Assembly: GCA_945883815.1 (NCBI GenBank)
Contig: CAMCYJ010000036.1
Location: 1-32,930, forward strand
Reading direction: 5' to 3'
Source of the DNA: Akkermansia muciniphila
GTDB taxonomy: Bacteria > Verrucomicrobiota > Verrucomicrobiia > Limisphaerales > UBA9464
DNA length: 32,930 nt
Shown one piece after another: positions 1 through 7,867 of this stretch. A program made the position numbers and the translations under genes. How positions within the stretch are numbered: the stretch's first letter is position 1; each line of letters begins with the position of its first letter. The notes beneath the pieces are model-generated. The model ran no database searches. It was given only the letters and a program-made list of their open reading frames with translations, and was not told the DNA's origin.

Positions 1-759
1 CAGCGGCGATCCACACAGCCCTTGAGTCGACTGATCGTGGCGCTGAACTGCGGCGGCTCCGATGGCCACAGCGGCATCACCGCCAACCCAGCCTTGGGAT
101 GGGCCAGTGACCTCATCATCCGCCACGGCGGCACGACGGTCCTGGCCGAAACACCTGAAATCTATGGTGCCGAGCACTTGCTCACGCGACGCGCCATCAG
201 CCGCGAAGTTTCCGAGGCGCTGCTGGAGCGGATCCGCTGGTGGGAAGACCACGCCCGCAAACACGGGGCCTCCATTAGCAACAATCCTTCGGCGGGCAAC
301 AAGGAGGGCGGCCTGACCACCATTTTTGAAAAGAGCCTGGGCGCCGTGGCCAAGGGCGGACAAGCCCCGCTCATGTCGGTGCTGCAGTATGCCCAGACGG
401 TCACGGGGCCCGGCCTGTGCTTCATGGATACCCCGGGCTACGACCCCGTGAGCATGACCGGACTGGTGGCCGGCGGCTGCAATGTCGGCGTGTTCACCAC
501 GGGTCACGGCAGCGTGTACGGCTGCAAGCCGGCTCCCTGCATCAAGGTGTCCACACACACGCCGCTCTACCGCTGGATGGAAGGCGACATCGACCTCAAT
601 GCCGGCACCATTCTGGATGGTGAGGAAACCATTCCCCAAGTGGGACAACGGATCTTCGAAGCCATCCTCGCTGCGGCCAATGGCGAGCGCACCAAGAGCG
701 AGCAGGCCGGACTCGGTGACGAGGAGTTCGCTCCCTGGCCCTTGGGCCCGGTCTTCTGA
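1..759 (+). CDS. uxaA: Altronate dehydratase family (UxaA/GarD-type), C-terminal part, 5' end outside window
   Basis: Removes water from D-altronate to give 2-keto-3-deoxygluconate in the hexuronate pathway, in the cytoplasm. The reading frame is open from base 1, so the gene starts upstream; the first in-frame TTG at 22 is not the true start. About 252 residues are visible, covering the conserved C-terminal catalytic half. Family motifs seen are CGGSDGHSGITANPALG near the left edge, NPSAGNKEGGLTTIFEKSLGA, FMDTPGYDPVS and the terminal TKSEQAGLGDEEFAPWP block. Cysteines in CGGSD and in the VAGGCN/YGCKPAPC stretch could serve metal or iron-sulfur binding in this family. Galactarate dehydratase shares the fold, so the exact substrate is less sure than the family. 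An APC permease follows 74 bp downstream. A GntP permease and a KDG-type kinase lie 5.6-7.1 kb away on the same strand and fit the same pathway. Confidence 0.9.
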   Translation, partial: QRRSTQPLSRLIVALNCGGSDGHSGITANPALGWASDLIIRHGGTTVLAETPEIYGAEHLLTRRAISREVSEALLERIRWWEDHARKHGASISNNPSAGNKEGGLTTIFEKSLGAVAKGGQAPLMSVLQYAQTVTGPGLCFMDTPGYDPVSMTGLVAGGCNVGVFTTGHGSVYGCKPAPCIKVSTHTPLYRWMEGDIDLNAGTILDGEETIPQVGQRIFEAILAAANGERTKSEQAGLGDEEFAPWPLGPVF

Positions 760-833
760 GCCGCTTCGACCGGTGCACCTCTGATCTTCGAACCCCGCAA
801 ACCCCACGGCTTGCGCCGCAGCACCTGCGCGGC

Positions 834-2180
834 ATGGTGGGCGGCAGCATGTCCTCCAAGGCCCCAGCACCCTTCGGTCTCGCCAGCGCCACGGCGTTGA
901 TCGTCGCCAACATGATCGGCACCGGGGTCTTCACCAGCCTCGGGTTCCAGGTGGCGGGAACGCAAAGTGGCTTCGCCTTGCTCGCGCTGTGGGCGGTCGG
1001 CGGATTGCTCTCGCTGGCCGGTGCCCTGTGTTATGCCGAACTGGGAGCGATGCTGCCTCATTCCGGCGGGGAGTACGTGTACCTCTCCCGCGCCTGGTCA
1101 CCGACCTTGGGCTTTGTCGGAGGCTTCGTGTCCATCACCGCGGGCTTCGCTGGCCCCGTGGCCTTGGCAGCCATCGCCTTCGGGCGCTACGCCGCCCAAG
1201 TCGTGCCGATCCCCCCGTTGGCGGCCACCGTGGGGGTGCTGGTGCTCGTCGGAAGCGTCCAATTCCTCCATGCGCGTGGGGCGGCCCTGTTCCAACTGGC
1301 CACGTCTTCCATCACACTGGCCGTGATTGTTGCATTCGTGTCCACGGGATTGGCCATCGGACCGGTGGAACCCATTTCCTTCGCCCCCTCGGCCACAGCC
1401 TGGCGCGAGATCATCGCCGCGCCCTTCGCCATCTCGCTCATTTACGTCATTTACGCCTACCACGGCTGGAACGCCGTGGGGTATGTCGCCGGTGATGTCC
1501 AGAATCCCCAGCGGGTCATTCCCCGGGCGGTCATTGGGGCGGTGCTGCTTGTGGGAACGCTTTACTTGCTCCTGCACTGGGTGTTCTTGCGCACCACGCC
1601 CATCGAAGCCCTGTCGGGAACCGTGGAAGTCGCCTCGCTGTCGGCATCACGAATCCTGGGCCCCATCGGCGGGCGGATCATGAGCGCCATGATCGCCGCG
1701 GTGCTGGTGGCCACGGTTTCCGGGTTCCTGCTGGCGGGATCGCGGGTGACACAAGCCGTCGCCGCCGACAAACCCCGACTGGCCTGGCTGGCGATCCGGT
1801 CCGCCGATGGTGTGCCCCGGCCGGCGCTGGCCTTCCAAATCGCACTGATCGGTGTGCTCATCGCCACATCCACCTTTGAGCAAGTCCTCGCGTATGCCGG
1901 AGTGGTCCTGAACCTCATGAATCTCCTGGCCATCTTGGGCGTGATGCGCTTGAGGAAAATCGCTCCGGAACTGCACCGGCCCTTCCGCGTTCCGTTCTAT
2001 CCGGCCACCCCCCTGCTCTTCGCCGCACTGAGTTGCTGGATGATTGTCTTCGTCATCGCCCAACGCCCCGCGGTGCTGCTGGCCGCCTTGGGCACCCTCG
2101 GGGCCGGCGCATTGCTGCATCGCCTGCTCCAAACCGGCAGGCCCGATACACGGTCGAACCCGACCTCTCCGAATCCCTGA
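834..2180 (+). CDS. APC superfamily amino acid/polyamine-type permease
   Basis: Inner-membrane secondary transporter of the amino acid-polyamine-organocation superfamily, 448 residues, about the usual size for a 12-helix member. The first helix carries the unwound glycine motif MIGTGVFTS, typical of APC substrate sites. It is followed by the helix 2 region PHSGGEYVYLSRAW and repeated hydrophobic helices to the C-terminus. The ATG at 834 is used here, but the ATG at 849 (MSSKAPAPFG) is equally plausible; neither has a clear ribosome binding site. It lies 74 bp after the uxaA-type gene on the same strand and could be cotranscribed. The substrate cannot be read from sequence; an amino acid is the default for the family, although the neighbour handles sugar acids. 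Confidence 0.85.
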   Translation: MVGGSMSSKAPAPFGLASATALIVANMIGTGVFTSLGFQVAGTQSGFALLALWAVGGLLSLAGALCYAELGAMLPHSGGEYVYLSRAWSPTLGFVGGFVSITAGFAGPVALAAIAFGRYAAQVVPIPPLAATVGVLVLVGSVQFLHARGAALFQLATSSITLAVIVAFVSTGLAIGPVEPISFAPSATAWREIIAAPFAISLIYVIYAYHGWNAVGYVAGDVQNPQRVIPRAVIGAVLLVGTLYLLLHWVFLRTTPIEALSGTVEVASLSASRILGPIGGRIMSAMIAAVLVATVSGFLLAGSRVTQAVAADKPRLAWLAIRSADGVPRPALAFQIALIGVLIATSTFEQVLAYAGVVLNLMNLLAILGVMRLRKIAPELHRPFRVPFYPATPLLFAALSCWMIVFVIAQRPAVLLAALGTLGAGALLHRLLQTGRPDTRSNPTSPNP

Positions 2181-2311
2181 ACCTTGGCCTATCGGACCCT
2201 GCGACCGGACGGGATGCTTGCGGGGGCGCTGGACATTGGGATACCTATGCCGGCCGCAGAGCGGTCCAGAGTTTCACACCCCGCGTCACCTGGACCGGAC
2301 GCTTCACGGTC

Positions 2312-2387
<76 letters not shown>

Positions 2388-2418
2388 CTCTTCCTTCTTT
2401 AAAAAACCCGCAGCATCG

Positions 2419-2452
2419 AAAAAAATCGGGGCAAGGTTTTCCTCGCCCCGAT
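2419..2452 (-). terminator. Rho-independent terminator of the DUF1080 gene
   Basis: An 8-bp inverted repeat (2425-2432 ATCGGGGC with 2445-2452 GCCCCGAT) extends through one mismatch into three more pairs around a 4-base loop. On the minus strand it is followed by seven T residues (complement of 2419-2425). It lies 48 bp beyond the stop of the leftward lipoprotein gene. Confidence 0.85.
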
Positions 2453-2500
2453 GACTGAAATTCCAATGACACGGGGAGTTTCCCCGCGCACGTGCCCGTC

Positions 2501-3232
2501 TTACGGCAGCTTCTTGATCTTCACGTCGCGGAACTGCACCACCATGGGCGGGCCGGCGTGGATCTGAAGGGCGAGGATGCCCTCCTTGGCGGCCTTGGCG
2601 GACTGCTGATCGACAACATCGACGGTCATGCGTCCATTGATGAAGTGCATGAGGTGGTTGCCATCGGCGACGATGAGGTAGTCGTTCCACTGCTCGTCAT
2701 GGATGCTGGCCTGGAGGTCCTTGGAGTCGGCGAGCTTGCCCACCACGGTGACCTTGGTCTTGCCACCCTCGTCAGTGATGACCGTGCGCTGACCGCGCTC
2801 GGCCAGAATGCCACGGCCGCGCTCTTCATAGAGAATGCCGCTGTAGGTCTTGCCGGCCTCGAAATCGGCCTGGTATCCGCCCACCACGAACTTGTCGGCG
2901 TCCACCAACTTGCTGCGGTACTGAATGCCGGAGTTGCCGTTGAAGATGCGGTACTGCAAGCGCAGTTCGAAATTGGCAACGGTGCCGTTGGTCCAGACCA
3001 AGAAGGTGTTTCCAGCAATCGGATGATCGCGGTGGGTGGTGCCCGTGATGAGACCTTCCTTGACGGTCCAAAGGTCCGAACGTCCCGCCCAGCCGGCGAG
3101 GGTCTTGCCGTCGAAGATCGGAACATAGCCCTCGGTCTTCGGATCTTTGATGGTGGCCTTGCAGCCGGTGAAGGCCAAGGAAGCGACCGCCAGGGCCAGA
3201 GCACCGGCGCGGAGGAGGAAACGAGTAGGCAT
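2501..3232 (-). CDS. DUF1080 / 3-keto-disaccharide hydrolase-like secreted lipoprotein
   Basis: A 243-residue exported protein. The N-terminus has a charged start, a hydrophobic stretch (about residues 8-22) and a lipobox-like FTGC with Cys at about residue 24, so it is probably lipid-anchored. The mature part is one LamG-like beta-sandwich of the DUF1080 type: IFDGKTLAGWAG near its start, WTVKEGLITG, the NFELRLQYRIFNGNSGIQYRS strand block, GYQADFE, GILYEERGRG, WNDYLIVADGNHLMHFINGRMT, and the closing GILALQIHAGPPMVVQFRDVKIKKL. Members of this family act on 3-keto-glycosides in polysaccharide breakdown; this is family knowledge and the actual substrate is unknown. The gene lies 97 bp after ygfZ on the same strand and ends at a strong terminator. 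DUF1080 proteins are very common in Verrucomicrobia and Planctomycetes. Confidence 0.9.
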   Translation of the reverse strand: MPTRFLLRAGALALAVASLAFTGCKATIKDPKTEGYVPIFDGKTLAGWAGRSDLWTVKEGLITGTTHRDHPIAGNTFLVWTNGTVANFELRLQYRIFNGNSGIQYRSKLVDADKFVVGGYQADFEAGKTYSGILYEERGRGILAERGQRTVITDEGGKTKVTVVGKLADSKDLQASIHDEQWNDYLIVADGNHLMHFINGRMTVDVVDQQSAKAAKEGILALQIHAGPPMVVQFRDVKIKKLP

Positions 3233-3329
3233 CGGAGAAGATTTCCGCCAGAACCAGCCGCCGGGTCAAGCGAAGCGGCGTGTACAACCCCAAGTTTTTC
3301 GCGCGCCTGGGATCGAACACCGGAGCCAT

Positions 3330-4415
3330 TCAGGCCGCAAACGGCAGCGGTACGATGACTGCCGGGACGTCGGCACCCAATGCAGAGCGGACCATCAGTG
3401 CGGTGCCCGGTGCGTTGCATTCCTTGCGGACGTACCCCAAGGCAATGGGGCATCCCAACCGCGGCGACAGGATCACACTGGTGAGGGAACCCACCTCGCG
3501 ACCGTTGTGGAACACCTTGTCGCCCCGAACGGGCATCGGGGCTCCCGGATCAAATCGCAGCCCTCGCAGGGCCTTGGTCACCTGCCCATAGGTCCGGATG
3601 CGGGCGATGGTTTCCTGGCCGATGTAGCAGCCCTTGGTGTAGCTGATGCCATTGCGATCCAGGCCGGCTTCCGGCGGCAGGTGGCTCTCGTCCATGTCCA
3701 CGCCGAAGCGAGGGATGCCCGCCTCGATGCGGGCCAATTCCAGTGCGGACCCACCCACGAGCCGCCCGCCCAGGGATCGCACCGCCAAACAGAGCTTGTC
3801 CCAAACCATGCCCATGGCCGCCGTCGGAACAAACACGTCGACGCCCTGACTGCCGGTACGGGCGTGGTTCACCCAGTAAAGATCCCCAAGTTCCGGATCG
3901 GGACGATGAACGATGCCATGGCTCAGCGGAGCCATGGTCAAACCCGCATCTAGAAGACCAGGCACCTCCAGAGCCCGGGGGCCTTGCAGGGAAAACAATC
4001 CGTAGTGCTCTGCCACGTCCACGGCCTGCACATCATCGGAGACGATGTAATGATCCAACCGCTCGATGAGGCTCTGGGTCAGGCCGGGCTCGAAATCGAG
4101 CAGCAACTCTTCGGCGAGGGCGTAGACATGGACATCGGCCTGCATCCGCCCCTTGGGCGAGGTGAAGGCCGCGTAGCATCCCTGCCCCGCTTGGAGAGCC
4201 TTGATGTCATTGGTGACCTGACCGTGCAGGAGTCGCACCCGATCGGCTCCCAGGAGGCACAAGCGCCCCCGGAAACTCAGGTCGATCAAACCCACCGAAT
4301 GGTTGAGGGCCGCGTATTCCGCAGCGACATCGCCGTAGTGCGCCACCGATTCCATGGACTGGAGTTCAGTGAAGACGGCACCTTGTTCGGCGTGGAATTC
4401 CCGAAGTGCGAGCAT
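3330..4415 (-). CDS. ygfZ: Folate-binding protein YgfZ / GcvT-like
   Basis: A tetrahydrofolate-binding protein that supports assembly or repair of iron-sulfur clusters in the cytoplasm. The 361-residue protein has the GcvT-like N-terminal domain (LIDLSFRGRLCLLGADRVRLLHGQVTND, then GCYAAFTSPKGRMQADVHVY) and the diagnostic YgfZ signature KGCYIGQE within SYTKGCYIGQETIARIRTYGQ. The reading frame is open to 4571, but the extra 52 residues are unlike the family. The ATG at 4415 (MLALREFHAEQGAVF) aligns with normal N-termini and is chosen here. No Shine-Dalgarno sequence is seen. It sits between the small cytochrome c gene (177 bp upstream) and the DUF1080 gene. True glycine-cleavage GcvT is less likely because of the KGCYIGQE motif. 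Confidence 0.88.
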   Translation of the reverse strand: MLALREFHAEQGAVFTELQSMESVAHYGDVAAEYAALNHSVGLIDLSFRGRLCLLGADRVRLLHGQVTNDIKALQAGQGCYAAFTSPKGRMQADVHVYALAEELLLDFEPGLTQSLIERLDHYIVSDDVQAVDVAEHYGLFSLQGPRALEVPGLLDAGLTMAPLSHGIVHRPDPELGDLYWVNHARTGSQGVDVFVPTAAMGMVWDKLCLAVRSLGGRLVGGSALELARIEAGIPRFGVDMDESHLPPEAGLDRNGISYTKGCYIGQETIARIRTYGQVTKALRGLRFDPGAPMPVRGDKVFHNGREVGSLTSVILSPRLGCPIALGYVRKECNAPGTALMVRSALGADVPAVIVPLPFAA

Positions 4416-4592
4416 GGGTTTGTCAGGCTGAAAGAGACAATGGCGTGGACGGCAGTGCGTGCGAACGATCTGGCAGAAGATCGTGCAAAGAATCCGTCGT
4501 AGGATGGATGGAAGCAACCGACTGCCGGCGCGAAGTGGTATAAACCCCACCACCGGCCACCCGAAGCCCAATCGACAACCGACCCACTCGCC

Positions 4593-4988
4593 TCACTTCG
4601 TGCCCTGATCGATCCAAGCGCGAAGCAGACCCACCTCTTCCTTGCTGAAAGCCTGACCCTTGCCCTCCGGAGGCATGTTTTCGTCGTCGGACATCAATCG
4701 TGCGACACTGGCGACGAAGGTGCTCTTGGCGCTGGCACCCTTCTCAAAACCCGCCCCGTCGGCTCCGCCCTTGAGGGTAGCCTCCAGGGAGTCCAACCGC
4801 AGCTTGGCCTTTTGCTTCTCGGGCCCGTGGCACTTGAAGCAGGAGCGTTCGAAGAGAGGCTTGATGTCCTTCTCGTAGGTCACGCCCTGCTTGGCGGACA
4901 CGGGCGGCAATTTGCTGGCATCGAAGTCGGCGGCCGACAAACCCAAGGCGGCGGACAGAACAGCGGCGATCACGATTTTCAGGCTCAT
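4593..4988 (-). CDS. Small secreted cytochrome c, Planctomycete-type (PSCyt1-like) single domain
   Basis: A 131-residue periplasmic c-type cytochrome. Residues 1-20 form a signal peptide ending SAA. The heme-binding CFKCH motif is at residues 50-54, preceded by YEKDIKPLFERS and followed by GPEKQKAKLRLDS. The likely distal ligand is Met105 in ENMPPEGKG, and the C-terminus EEVGLLRAWIDQGTK is the usual closing helix. This matches the domain found at the front of large Planctomycete/Verrucomicrobia PSCyt1-PSCyt2-PSD1 proteins, but here it stands alone. A short perfect inverted repeat (4989-5001, AATTC-CAA-GAATT) touches the start codon. It lies 88 bp after the phosphodiesterase gene on the same strand. 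The redox partner is unknown. Confidence 0.87.
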   Translation of the reverse strand: MSLKIVIAAVLSAALGLSAADFDASKLPPVSAKQGVTYEKDIKPLFERSCFKCHGPEKQKAKLRLDSLEATLKGGADGAGFEKGASAKSTFVASVARLMSDDENMPPEGKGQAFSKEEVGLLRAWIDQGTK

Positions 4989-5076
4989 AATTCCAAGAAT
5001 TGAACTGCAATCAACTTGCTAGCGGACGGCGGGGGCGTCAAAGCGATTCAATCAGTCCTGCTGGAGCCCTGGATTC

Positions 5077-5550
5077 TCAACCCCGTCCAAGGTCGATCCA
5101 GCGCATCGCCAGGGCCGGATCAGCCAGATCCAAGATGGCCAGACTGCGGGGTTGGTTGAAGCGGATCCGCCCGGCATAGCCCGGATTCAGGTAGCGGATG
5201 GAATCGACCCGCGAGTCGTGCGACTTGTGGGTGTGTCCGAACACCACGAAAGAGGGGTGGTGATGCGCGATGCTCTGGGCCAAACGGTCGTGCGGAGAAC
5301 GAGGATCCACGATGTGGTGAACCAGAAAGCGATACCCGGCCAGATCGACCACCTCGATCTCACGGGCATCCAGCGGCGGGCCATCACAATTGCCCATCAC
5401 GGCCGTGACCGGGGCGATCCGCTCCAAACCCATCAGGATCGAAGGGTCACCGATGTCTCCGGCGTGGAGGATATGGTCCACCCCGGCAAACAGCGTCGGA
5501 ATGCGGTCGTCCCAGAATCCGTGGGTGTCGGAAATGAGTCCCACAGTCAT
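5077..5550 (-). CDS. YfcE/MJ0936-type metallophosphoesterase
   Basis: A compact (157-residue) calcineurin-like phosphodiesterase. All metal-binding motifs are present in order: SDTH near residue 7, HAGDIGD, GNCD, the HH pair in FLVHHI, and GHTH. The size and motif spacing match YfcE-like enzymes that hydrolyse small phosphodiesters; the natural substrate is not known for most of the group. The reading frame extends upstream to 5613, but the added arginine-rich residues overlap the preceding gene. The ATG at 5550 (MTVGLISDTHG) is the family start and lies 11 bp after the stop of the membrane-protein gene, suggesting one transcript. No Shine-Dalgarno sequence is visible. Confidence 0.88.
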   Translation of the reverse strand: MTVGLISDTHGFWDDRIPTLFAGVDHILHAGDIGDPSILMGLERIAPVTAVMGNCDGPPLDAREIEVVDLAGYRFLVHHIVDPRSPHDRLAQSIAHHHPSFVVFGHTHKSHDSRVDSIRYLNPGYAGRIRFNQPRSLAILDLADPALAMRWIDLGRG

Positions 5551-5561
5551 GGCGTCGTCGA

Positions 5562-6209
5562 TTAAGCGACCTGCTCTTCGGCCTCGCCCTCCGCCTCGGC
5601 TGGTGGGGCGCATTCACCCTTTTCCTGCGGAGACTCGGAGGGAGCCTCATTCCAGGTCACGGCAAAGAGAGCGCTGAACAACGCGCTGCTCAGCAAGCTG
5701 TTGCGAAGAAAGGTCCATGTTTCGGGCCAACCCACCGAACCGGTGGTCAATGCGGTCCACCAACCAGCAAGGGTCTTGGCGTAGGCCGGGTCCCGCAGCC
5801 ACGAGAGGGTGTTGGTGACCCCGTAGAAGAGCAGCACACCCAACAGGCTGCCCAAAATGGCTGGAGGCAGTCGCAGCCAACGACCGCCCGGCACCCAAGG
5901 CTTGAGGCCCCGACCCAGGAACCACAACGCCAAATAGCCGGAGTAGTTGCCCGCCATGTAGAGCAAGGAGGCCGGATCCCACACATCATACCCCTTGCCG
6001 AACTGGTACCAGAGGTTGAGGGCGACATCGCTCACCAACAACGTCCCCAGCGGCAGCGCCACCGACAGACGTCCGGGGAAGAACATCCCGCCGCACAGGC
6101 ACAGGGAATAGACGACGCTGAAATTGGGCGGAAACAAACCGGGCCAACGGCTCATCGCCACCACGAGGGCGAAGAACCAGGGATAGAGTTGTTGGAAGCG
6201 GTCCGGCAC
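5562..6209 (-). CDS. DUF6580-like small integral membrane protein
   Basis: A predicted 215-residue inner-membrane protein of unknown function. It begins with a hydrophobic helix containing PWFFALVVAMSRW, then the PPNFSVVYSLCLCGGMFF block, PLGTLLVSDVALNLWYQFG, and three or four further helices. It ends in a glutamate-rich soluble tail (QEKGECAPPAEAEGEAEEQ). The order of ALSR-type helix, PPNF and GG..F resembles the DUF6580 family, some of whose relatives look like ECF-transporter substrate-binding subunits; that relation is an inference. The open frame runs to 6557, but its first part overlaps the divergent gntP gene. A GTG at 6209 keeps the whole first helix and is preferred. ATG 6155 would remove most of that helix. 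No energy-coupling partner genes are nearby. Confidence 0.7.
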   Translation of the reverse strand: MPDRFQQLYPWFFALVVAMSRWPGLFPPNFSVVYSLCLCGGMFFPGRLSVALPLGTLLVSDVALNLWYQFGKGYDVWDPASLLYMAGNYSGYLALWFLGRGLKPWVPGGRWLRLPPAILGSLLGVLLFYGVTNTLSWLRDPAYAKTLAGWWTALTTGSVGWPETWTFLRNSLLSSALFSALFAVTWNEAPSESPQEKGECAPPAEAEGEAEEQVA

Positions 6210-6357
6210 GTCGGGCGACAGACTACCGGCAGACGTCGCGATGACAAGGGGCAGAACCGCGGTTCGCAATGCCCCGGGATTCCTTCGATCATGGACGGCC
6301 CATGATCGTCCCCTTGCCCGCGGTCCCGGTTCCCTGCCAGCCTCCCAGGCCAAGCCC

Positions 6358-7791
6358 ATGAATCCACAGGACTGGAAACTCATCCTTCTCGCGTTGATCG
6401 CGATCACCGCCCTGATCGTGCTCATCACCAAGGCCAAGGTGAACGCGTTCCTCTCCCTGTTGATGGCCTCACTCATCGTGGGACTGGGTGCGGTGTTGCT
6501 ACTGGACGTCCCCACACGCGATGCCACCGGCAAGGTGCTGACCTCTGCAGAAGGCAAGACGGCCGCCTACACCGTTTTGGGTGTCATGAAGTCCTTCGGC
6601 GACGGCCTGGGGGCCACCTTGGCGGGGACGGCAGGAGTCATCGCCTTGGGAACCATGCTGGGCAAGCTCTTGGCCGAGTCCGGTGGCGCTGAAGTACTGG
6701 CCTCAAGAATGGCGCGGATCTTCGGCCCTCATCGAATCCAATGGTGCATTATGGCGCTGGCGTTGGCGATCGGCCTGACCACTTGGTTCGCAGTCGGCCT
6801 CGTCTTGCTGCTGCCCATCCTGCTCACCCTCACCCATGAGACCCGCCAACCCTTCCTGCGGTTGGCGCTGCCGCTCCTGGCATGCCTGTCGGTCATGCAC
6901 GGAGTCATGCCGCCGCATCCGGGCCCCGTGGTGGCCGTTGAGGCGCTCAAAGCCAACATGGGCCTGGTGCTCTTCTGGGGCTTTGTGATCGGAATACCGA
7001 CCGCTGCAGTGGCCGGACCGATTTACGCGAAATTCGTGGTCGGCCGCGTCCAGGCCAACCCGCCGCCCATCACAAAAAAGGCCACGTCCACCGACCCGCG
7101 GTTCCGATTGCCGGGCTTTGGCCTGACGCTCTTCAGCATCCTCAGTCCGGTGCTCCTCATGCTCCTGGCCACCGTGGCCGAATTGCTTTTACCCAAGGGG
7201 CATCCCGTTCGCGAAGCCGCCCAGTTTATCGGTCACCCCACGCTGGCGCTGCTCTTGGCCGTGCTGCTGGCTTCGGTGACGCTCGGCACCCGTTGCGGCT
7301 ACACCCGGGCCGAGGTGCTGAAGTTCACCGAGCAGTGCATTGGTGCGGTGGGCCTGACCATCTTGGTGATCGGCGGCGGCGGCGGGTTCGCCCGGGTGCT
7401 GCGCGACTCCGGGGTCGCCGAGGCCATCGGTCGTGCCGGCGACGCGGCCCACCTGAGCCCCCTGCTCTACGGGTGGCTGGTCTCGGCCTTCATCCGCGTG
7501 GCGACCGGTTCGGCCACCGTGGCCATCACCACCGCCTCCGGCCTGCTGGTGCCCGTGCTGGCAGCGCACCCGGAGATGAATCCCCATCAGGTCGCGCTCA
7601 TCATTTGCGCCGTGGGCTGCGGATCGCTCTTCCTGAGCCACCTCAACGACGCCGGGTTCTGGATCGTCAAGGACAGCCTTGGGCTCAGCGTGGGTCAGAC
7701 CCTAAAGACCTGGACGGTTTGCGAGACCATCGTCGGCATCGCCGGAATGCTCTTCTCGCTGGTCGCCTTCCATTGGGCCGCCAGACTCTAA
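6358..7791 (+). CDS. gntP: GntP-family gluconate/sugar-acid:H+ symporter
   Basis: An inner-membrane permease of 477 residues, slightly longer than usual GntP proteins (about 440-450). Membrane helices fill most of the protein. Diagnostic stretches are GAVLLLD followed by GATLAGTAGVIALGTMLGKLLAESGGAE, WFAVGLVLLLPIL, HGVMPPHPGPV, VIGGGGGFARVLRDSGVAEAI, VATGSATVAITTASGLL, and CGSLFLSHLNDAGFWIVKDSLGLS. The ATG at 6358 (MNPQDWKLILL) is chosen over the upstream in-frame 6241 because the extra residues are polar and unlike the family. A KDG-type kinase follows 76 bp downstream, so the imported substrate is probably gluconate, 2-keto-3-deoxygluconate or a related aldonate. Transcription diverges from the DUF6580-like gene. 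Confidence 0.93.
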   Translation: MNPQDWKLILLALIAITALIVLITKAKVNAFLSLLMASLIVGLGAVLLLDVPTRDATGKVLTSAEGKTAAYTVLGVMKSFGDGLGATLAGTAGVIALGTMLGKLLAESGGAEVLASRMARIFGPHRIQWCIMALALAIGLTTWFAVGLVLLLPILLTLTHETRQPFLRLALPLLACLSVMHGVMPPHPGPVVAVEALKANMGLVLFWGFVIGIPTAAVAGPIYAKFVVGRVQANPPPITKKATSTDPRFRLPGFGLTLFSILSPVLLMLLATVAELLLPKGHPVREAAQFIGHPTLALLLAVLLASVTLGTRCGYTRAEVLKFTEQCIGAVGLTILVIGGGGGFARVLRDSGVAEAIGRAGDAAHLSPLLYGWLVSAFIRVATGSATVAITTASGLLVPVLAAHPEMNPHQVALIICAVGCGSLFLSHLNDAGFWIVKDSLGLSVGQTLKTWTVCETIVGIAGMLFSLVAFHWAARL

Positions 7792-7867
7792 ACCGCGACG
7801 ACGCTGGCGCCGGTCTCAGGCCGACCCAACTCCGCCCGCATGAACCCAATGGTTGAAACCCCAAGGC

